NCBI GenBank assembly: GCA_913046825.1
Contig: CAJWTF010000018.1
Location: 1 to 38,319 of the forward strand
DNA: 38,319 nucleotides
From: an uncultured Rickettsiales bacterium
GTDB lineage: Bacteria > Pseudomonadota > Alphaproteobacteria > UBA8366
Reading direction: 5' to 3'
Shown here: piece by piece, positions 33,860-38,319 of the stretch
Layout of the letters: each line of letters begins with the position of its first letter
Position numbering within the stretch: the first letter of the stretch is position 1
Notes under the pieces: model-generated
Database searches by the model: none
Told to the model about the DNA's origin: nothing
What the model saw: only the letters and a program-made list of their open reading frames with translations
Program-made: the position numbers and the translations under genes

Positions 33860-34315
33860 CTACTTAAACCCACCTTTACGTTCATATGCGCCTTGAATAA
33901 TGACCTGCTTAACCTTGCCCTTGCCGATGGCGCGTTCCGCCGCCCACATTAGTCGGGATTTTACCTGCGCAACGTTGATGCCAGTTTGTCCGGCTTGCTG
34001 CATGGAAAAATACGAGTGAAGGTCGCGAAAAACTGCATCTTTCAAGCGCGGAAAGGCTTCATCGCCATGCGCCTTCGCGTCCTTATCGTGCATTTCCAAA
34101 CTGACGCTGATGGTAATATAGCGGTCGACTCGACCCTCGCGAATGACGGAAATCGAGAGGTTCTCGATATCCACGAATTCCGCTTCCTCGAGGCCCTTTC
34201 CCTCAACCGCGCCTTCGAGAACCGGCGCATCGGCTTGGCGGAAGAAATACCACACAGCGCCGCCGATGCCCGCAATGACGATCAACGCAACGACTATGAT
34301 GATGATTCGGTTCAT
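33860..34315 (-). CDS. fliL: FliL-family protein
   Basis: A 151-residue single-pass membrane protein: short cytoplasmic MNR, a membrane span at about 4-24 (IIIIVVALIVIAGIGGAVWY), then a periplasmic domain. That domain has YITISVSLEMHDKDAKAHG, FPRLKDAVFRDLHSYFSM and the C-terminal KQVIIQGAYERKGG, matching the FliL stomatin-like pattern. FliL supports the flagellar stator in flagellated species. No flagellar gene is near; thiL is upstream on the same strand. FliL-like proteins away from flagellar genes occur in other alphaproteobacteria, so the role may differ. Confidence 0.8.
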   Translation of the reverse strand: MNRIIIIVVALIVIAGIGGAVWYFFRQADAPVLEGAVEGKGLEEAEFVDIENLSISVIREGRVDRYITISVSLEMHDKDAKAHGDEAFPRLKDAVFRDLHSYFSMQQAGQTGINVAQVKSRLMWAAERAIGKGKVKQVIIQGAYERKGGFK

Positions 34316-34399
34316 CTAAACTTTCGTTCCCCAAAGACACAGTCATTTGTAACAGGAAGATCGACCTATGGTAAGAGCACTGTCTTTTCCCACAGGAAC

Positions 34400-35371
34400 C
34401 TAAACATGACGATAGCCAAGCTCGTCAAATGGTACGGTATCGCCCCGGAAGTCCAGCACCTTCACGCCGGGACCGCCGACAATCCTCCCAACCAGCGTGA
34501 TTGGCAGCCCAAGTTCGAGCGATAAATCCAACACGGCCTGCGTTTCAGAACTCGTGAATACCAATTCGTAGTCATCTCCTCCGGTGACAACCAGATGGCG
34601 CAATTCTGGATGCAGGGCCAAAATTTCCCGCACCGGCGACGAAAGAGGCACACGATCCATTTCGATTTCCGCGCCAACGTCCGACGCTGCCGTTATATGG
34701 CCAAGATCGGCCAGTAACCCATCGGAAACATCGGCCCCCGCCGTCGCCACTTCCGCCAGACGCAGGCCTAAGGTACAGCGTGGTTGAGGCAACCTATAGC
34801 GCCCCGCGATCTCCCGCGCGGCGGCCTCATCCGCTAATTCGATTGAACCATCGGCCACTTTAAGCCCCAAGGCCCCATCACCAATTGTGCCGGAAACGAA
34901 AATGCCGTCCCCGACCGAAGCACCGCCGCGCCGAACGGCCCGCCCGTTAGCCACGAGACCGAACAATGTTGCGGAGAGAACAGCGGGTCCAGTCGTGGAC
35001 ACACTATCGCCACCGATCAAGTGGATATCGAACTCATTTTGATCGTCCCTCAATCCAGAGACGAAACTTGCAAGCCAGTGGTCCGGTATCTCGCGCGATA
35101 ACGCGATATTGAGTGTATAGGCGTGAGGTGCCGCCCCCATTCCGGCCAGATCGGACAAACTCACGCGCAATAACTTGCGAGCGATCATATCCGCAGGCTC
35201 GTCTCCAATATAATGAACACCTTCAACAATGGTGTCGGTCGTCACGATTACGGATTGACCCGCATCGGGCGAGATAAGCGCCGCATCATCGGTCAGATTG
35301 AACGCACCCGGATACCCGGCCGCTAGCGGCGCAAAGTAATCAGCAATCCGCTCAAACTCACCCTTTCCCAT
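34400..35371 (-). CDS. thiL: Thiamine-monophosphate kinase
   Basis: ThiL phosphorylates thiamine monophosphate to thiamine diphosphate with ATP. The 323-residue protein has N-terminal GKGEFERIADYFAPL, the nucleotide and metal region LTDDAALI, DTIVEGVHYI, KLLRVSLSDLAGMGA, IGGDSVSTTG, DVSDGLLADLGHI and VTGGDDYEL, in family order. ATG 35371 is preferred, overlapping the end of nusB with GGAG ten bases upstream; an earlier ATG at 35380 is possible. The nusB-thiL overlap is the usual alphaproteobacterial arrangement. Confidence 0.95.
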   Translation of the reverse strand: MGKGEFERIADYFAPLAAGYPGAFNLTDDAALISPDAGQSVIVTTDTIVEGVHYIGDEPADMIARKLLRVSLSDLAGMGAAPHAYTLNIALSREIPDHWLASFVSGLRDDQNEFDIHLIGGDSVSTTGPAVLSATLFGLVANGRAVRRGGASVGDGIFVSGTIGDGALGLKVADGSIELADEAAAREIAGRYRLPQPRCTLGLRLAEVATAGADVSDGLLADLGHITAASDVGAEIEMDRVPLSSPVREILALHPELRHLVVTGGDDYELVFTSSETQAVLDLSLELGLPITLVGRIVGGPGVKVLDFRGDTVPFDELGYRHV

Positions 35372-35849
35372 CGCCGGCATTCTCCAAAAGCCGCAGTTCA
35401 CGTGCCATCCGATCCAACACACCATTTACGAAATTAGGCTCAGAGCCGCCGAAAAACGCCTGCGAGACGCCAACATATTCGTTGATGCTGAGAGGCGCGT
35501 CGATATCTGGACGATCCGTCAATTCATAGGCACCGGCGCGCAAGATCAACCGCAGCAACACTTCTATACGGTAAATGCCGCGTTCCTTCTCAAGTGCGCC
35601 GTCGATCAGATCGTCATAGCGTTTCCACGCCGCTGCTACTCCTTCGACGATGTCTATGAAAAGTTCTTCATCGACGTTCTCCGGAGTGATGACGTCCTCG
35701 CCTTCAACAAGGCCGTTCAATCTGCGCTCTCGAAAATCGGCAATTGCCACTTCGACTGACTTATTAGCGATTTCCATTTGATAGAGGGCTTGGACAGCGG
35801 CCAGACGCGACGCACGCCGACGAACACCTTTAGAACTCGTACGAGCCAT
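35358..35849 (-). CDS. nusB: Transcription antitermination factor NusB
   Basis: A 163-residue all-helical NusB, which with NusE (S10) binds boxA RNA for rRNA antitermination. The N-terminal basic segment RRRASRLAAVQALYQMEIANK (outer parts shown), the central AAAWKRYDDLIDGAL, and the C-terminal SINEYVGVSQAFFGGSEPNF with VNGVLDR are standard. It follows ribH by two bases and overlaps thiL, so rib-nus-thi is one operon. Confidence 0.96.
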   Translation of the reverse strand: MARTSSKGVRRRASRLAAVQALYQMEIANKSVEVAIADFRERRLNGLVEGEDVITPENVDEELFIDIVEGVAAAWKRYDDLIDGALEKERGIYRIEVLLRLILRAGAYELTDRPDIDAPLSINEYVGVSQAFFGGSEPNFVNGVLDRMARELRLLENAGDGKG

Positions 35850-35851
35850 CT

Positions 35852-36325
35852 CTATCGTGGGTACAGACCGAGACGATTCTTCATCGCGATCATTTCAAGG
35901 CATGTATTGGCAGCGAAGGCCCCTTTGTCACCTCCGTCGCGTGACGCACGTGCCCAAGCCTGGTCACGGTTTTCGCAGGTCAATATACCATATCCGAGCG
36001 CCAGGGAATAACGCGCCGCCAAATCCATCAGTCCGCGCGCGCTTTCACCGCAGACGTAATCGTAGTGGGTTGTCTCTCCTCGGATCACGCAGCCGAGCGC
36101 AATATAACCGTCGAAACGGCGGCGATTGGAATCGAAATCCATTGACCGCATACCAAATTTGATCGCCGCCGGGATCTCAAACGCGCCAGGAACGGTAAAT
36201 CGCTCGAACTCGGCATTGGCTTCCTCAAGCGCTGCGATCGCGCCGACGGCCATTTCATCCGCGATATCTTCATAAAACCGGGCTTCGACGATCATGATCC
36301 GCGGCAAAGGCTTAATGTCATTCAT
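35852..36325 (-). CDS. ribH: 6,7-dimethyl-8-ribityllumazine synthase
   Basis: RibH condenses 5-amino-6-ribitylamino-uracil with 3,4-dihydroxy-2-butanone 4-phosphate, the penultimate riboflavin step. The 157-residue protein shows FTVPGAFEIPAAIKFGM at about 43-59 and the phosphate/His loop ALGCVIRGETTHYDYVCGE with the catalytic His, then LGYGILTCENRDQAWARA. Its start overlaps the ribB stop by four bases. Length and motifs are typical. Confidence 0.96.
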   Translation of the reverse strand: MNDIKPLPRIMIVEARFYEDIADEMAVGAIAALEEANAEFERFTVPGAFEIPAAIKFGMRSMDFDSNRRRFDGYIALGCVIRGETTHYDYVCGESARGLMDLAARYSLALGYGILTCENRDQAWARASRDGGDKGAFAANTCLEMIAMKNRLGLYPR

Positions 36326-37497
36326 TTTATGGACCGCTGTTCGACGACCTTCAGGCCGTATCCTTCAATACCGACGATTGTCTTTACCGTATCGGACAAG
36401 AGAATCATTTCCGAGACGCCGAGATCAAGCAGGATTTGCGCGCCAACACCATAATCTCGCAATTCGCGCTTTTGCGCGCTTTGGTCCGGCGAGCGGCCCA
36501 AGGAGTGCGCTTTCACCAGATCGGCCAAATATGTCCGTCGCGGCTCGCGAATCAGCACGATCACGCCGCGCCCTTCCTTGCCAATCAGCTCCATAGAGCG
36601 ATGCAGGTCACCTTCCTTACCACGATCAATCGCTCCCAATGCGTCGTCGAGAATGTTCAAGGCATGCATCCGTACCATCACCGGCCCACCGTGACCAACA
36701 TCTCCCATCACAAGGGCGACGTGCTCCGCGTATTCGACTCGGTTGGCGTAGACGTACATCTTGAAATCACCGCCGAAGCGGCTCCGCAAGGTGGTGTCGG
36801 CAAGCTTCTCGATGGTCCGATCATGACGACGTCGATAGGCGATTAGATCAGCGATCGCGCCGATCTTCAAGTTATGGAATTGAGCGAATTTGATCAGGTC
36901 CGGCAGCCGCGACATGGTGCCGTCTTCGTTCATGATCTCGCAGATCAAACCCGAAGGGTTGAGGCCTGCCAAACGCGCGATATCCACGGATGCTTCCGTA
37001 TGACCCGCACGCACGAGGACACCGCCATCGCGCGCCATCAACGGAAAGATATGTCCAGGCGATACGATATCTTGCGCTTCGCTCTCAGGGTCAATTGCCG
37101 CGGCAATCGTGCGCGCGCGATCCGGTGCCGAAATACCGGTCGTGACACCTTCGCGCGCTTCGATGGAGACGGTAAACGCTGTCGCGTGACGGGATTCGTT
37201 CGCCTGCGACATCAATTTCAAGCCCAGATGGTCGCAGCGCTGTTGGGTCAAAGCTAAGCAAATCAAGCCACGACCATGCATCGCCATAAAATTCACGACG
37301 TCCGGCGTCGCCATTTGTGCCGGAATTACAAGATCACCCTCGTTCTCGCGTTCCTCGTCATCCACCAGGATGAACATACGACCATTCCGCGCTTCTTCTA
37401 TAATATCCTCAATCGGCGATAAAAAATCGAGGTCTTCGCGCGCGCGGCGAATGTCTTCCTTACTGATAGAGGCGAGGTTACTTATATCCTCCGCCAT
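36322..37497 (-). CDS. ribB: 3,4-dihydroxy-2-butanone 4-phosphate synthase with degenerate GTP cyclohydrolase II-like domain
   Basis: A 391-residue fusion. Residues about 25-225 are the DHBP synthase: [14 protein letters not shown] with the metal-binding acids, [11 protein letters not shown], and [19 protein letters not shown]. Residues about 235-390 have the fold of GTP cyclohydrolase II ([36 protein letters not shown]). However, the zinc-binding SLRCDCG-like segment is missing ([11 protein letters not shown] stands there), and the RQEGRGIGL motif reads REPRRTYLA. The second domain should thus lack GTP cyclohydrolase activity, a RibBX-like arrangement. Start ATG 37497 follows ribE by four bases. 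DHBP synthase activity is expected to be normal. Confidence 0.92.
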   Translation of the reverse strand: MAEDISNLASISKEDIRRAREDLDFLSPIEDIIEEARNGRMFILVDDEERENEGDLVIPAQMATPDVVNFMAMHGRGLICLALTQQRCDHLGLKLMSQANESRHATAFTVSIEAREGVTTGISAPDRARTIAAAIDPESEAQDIVSPGHIFPLMARDGGVLVRAGHTEASVDIARLAGLNPSGLICEIMNEDGTMSRLPDLIKFAQFHNLKIGAIADLIAYRRRHDRTIEKLADTTLRSRFGGDFKMYVYANRVEYAEHVALVMGDVGHGGPVMVRMHALNILDDALGAIDRGKEGDLHRSMELIGKEGRGVIVLIREPRRTYLADLVKAHSLGRSPDQSAQKRELRDYGVGAQILLDLGVSEMILLSDTVKTIVGIEGYGLKVVEQRSIK

Positions 37498-37501
37498 GCG
37501 C

Positions 37502-38095
37502 CTACTCCTTCCCGCTTTCCAATTGCCGCGCAACATATCGGGCAAGCATATCTACCTCAAGGTTCACGCGGTCACCCGCTTCAAGTTTACCGAAGGTCGT
37601 CACTTCCGCCGTATGCGGGATCACGTTAACACCAAATCGATTACCGTCTACTTCGTTGACCGTCAACGACACCCCGTCGAGAGCGACACTCCCTTTGGAT
37701 GCAATATATGCCGCCAAGGAACTAGGCGCATCGAAAATGAACCGAACGCTATCACCATCGACACGCCGCTCCACCACTTTAGCAACGCCGTCGACATGCC
37801 CGAACACGAGATGCCCGCCGAGCTCATCGCCGATCCTTAGGGACCGTTCTAAGTTGAGCGCCCGCCCGGCCTTCCATTCGCCGAGCGTGGTCTTCGACCA
37901 AGTTTCTTCCGACACATCGACTGCAAAACAGCCATCGGTCAACTCCACCGCCGTCAGACACACGCCCGAACATGCGATCGACGCTCCCATGGCGATCTCG
38001 TCGATGGGATAGGTCGTCTCAATCTCAATCCGGCAATCGCCGGTTCCGACAATCGACCGAATACGACCGACATCGGTCACTAAACCAGTGAACAT
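37502..38095 (-). CDS. ribE: Riboflavin synthase, alpha chain
   Basis: Dismutates two lumazines into riboflavin and a pyrimidine, as a homotrimer. The 197-residue protein consists of two repeats, each a lumazine-binding barrel: MFTGLVTDVGRI to about 97 and HLVFGHVDGVAKV to 192. MGASIACSGVCLTAVEL in the first and GSVALDGVSLTVNEV in the second repeat are the typical paired motifs. It follows ribD by 31 bases; no FMN riboswitch fits in that gap. Confidence 0.96.
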   Translation of the reverse strand: MFTGLVTDVGRIRSIVGTGDCRIEIETTYPIDEIAMGASIACSGVCLTAVELTDGCFAVDVSEETWSKTTLGEWKAGRALNLERSLRIGDELGGHLVFGHVDGVAKVVERRVDGDSVRFIFDAPSSLAAYIASKGSVALDGVSLTVNEVDGNRFGVNVIPHTAEVTTFGKLEAGDRVNLEVDMLARYVARQLESGKE

Positions 38096-38126
38096 ATAAA
38101 CTCCGCGACATGTTTAGAGAGGAACC

Positions 38127-38319
38127 CTAATGCGCGACCCGGTATGTTTCCAGCCTGTCGTCACCTATGGATTGGCTTGAAATCAATTCGAATCGCCGCA
38201 TTTGCGAAAGCGCGTCGACACCATAGGCCGCAACGACCGGAGTTCCATCCCCCCCCATGACACTCGCGGCGCGGAACCAAGCCATTCTATCAATCAAATT
38301 TGCCCGCATCAGCGCCGCG
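38127..38319 (-). CDS. ribD: RibD C-terminal end (reductase domain), partial
   Basis: The last 63 residues of the pyrimidine reductase domain of RibD, running off the right edge of the window. LIDRMAWFRAASVMGGDGTP and the closing RRFELISS with DDRLETYRV match the usual end of the reductase domain. Codons upstream of the first internal ATG (38309) are open (Ala-Ala-Leu), so it is a truncated view of a longer gene rather than a small protein. It heads the visible rib operon, ribD-ribE-ribB-ribH-nusB-thiL. Confidence 0.85.
   Translation of the reverse strand, partial: AALMRANLIDRMAWFRAASVMGGDGTPVVAAYGVDALSQMRRFELISSQSIGDDRLETYRVAH

Noticed and set aside
33655..33885. Minus-strand 76-codon frame between fliL and hppA
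   Set aside because: Overlaps the fliL end, Ser/His-rich without pattern; probably chance.
38096..38126. FMN riboswitch before ribE
   Set aside because: The gap after ribD is only 31 bases, too short for the RFN element.

Overview
The window looks like a chromosomal segment of an alphaproteobacterium, most probably of the Rhodospirillales type. The evidence is gene order and content: ribD-ribE-ribB-ribH-nusB-thiL, rpmF-plsX-fabH-ihfA-MerR-tRNA-Pro, and a ubiquinol-cytochrome c chaperone beside a DUF177 gene. Most of the window is GC-rich; positions 1 to about 2600 and a short patch near 16200-16330 are clearly AT-rich. No rRNA, CRISPR array or intact mobile element was seen.

Region by region. 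(1) 1-3720: remnant of an integrated element. It holds an unknown partial gene, the tRNA 2-selenouridine synthase gene mnmH, a small zinc-ribbon gene and a tyrosine integrase broken by frameshifts and a stop. The integrase lies beside a decayed tRNA-like sequence, the expected geometry of a tRNA-targeted island. (2) 3842-9888: amidase, an IS1595-type remnant that cuts off the end of a dead TAXI/TRAP solute-binding gene, a class III aminotransferase that overlaps that gene, a short MlaE/STAS-like fragment, apt, and an ornithine cyclodeaminase-family enzyme. (3) 10008-14690: a tight four-gene operon of hydroxyacid-oxoacid transhydrogenase (HOT), a D-2-hydroxyglutarate dehydrogenase-like flavoprotein, a mandelate-racemase-subgroup enolase and an alpha/beta hydrolase of lactonase type. 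A PuuB-like FAD amine oxidase follows. (4) 16524-19359: a DUF1194 protein, a RidA-family protein lacking the key arginine, and three consecutive pseudogenes of a MotA/TolQ/ExbB-type membrane complex. (5) 19424-25197: crotonase-family and CoA-binding proteins, metY, gamma-carbonic anhydrase, MFS and FNT transporters, and cutA. (6) 25312-38319: housekeeping genes for lipid synthesis, IHF, ribosome, envelope, H+-pyrophosphatase, thiamine and riboflavin.

How genes may work together. HOT transfers hydride from 4-hydroxybutyrate to 2-oxoglutarate, making succinic semialdehyde and D-2-hydroxyglutarate. The adjacent flavoprotein could reoxidise D-2-hydroxyglutarate to 2-oxoglutarate, giving a closed, NAD-independent hydroxyacid oxidation cycle. 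A lactonase-type hydrolase and an acid dehydratase/racemase-type enolase in the same operon suggest that the substrate arrives as a lactone or hydroxyacid. This catabolic operon is the best candidate for a little-described system here. A second theme is gene decay: integrase, tRNA-like relic, TAXI receptor, IS remnant and the three membrane-complex genes all carry visible lesions.
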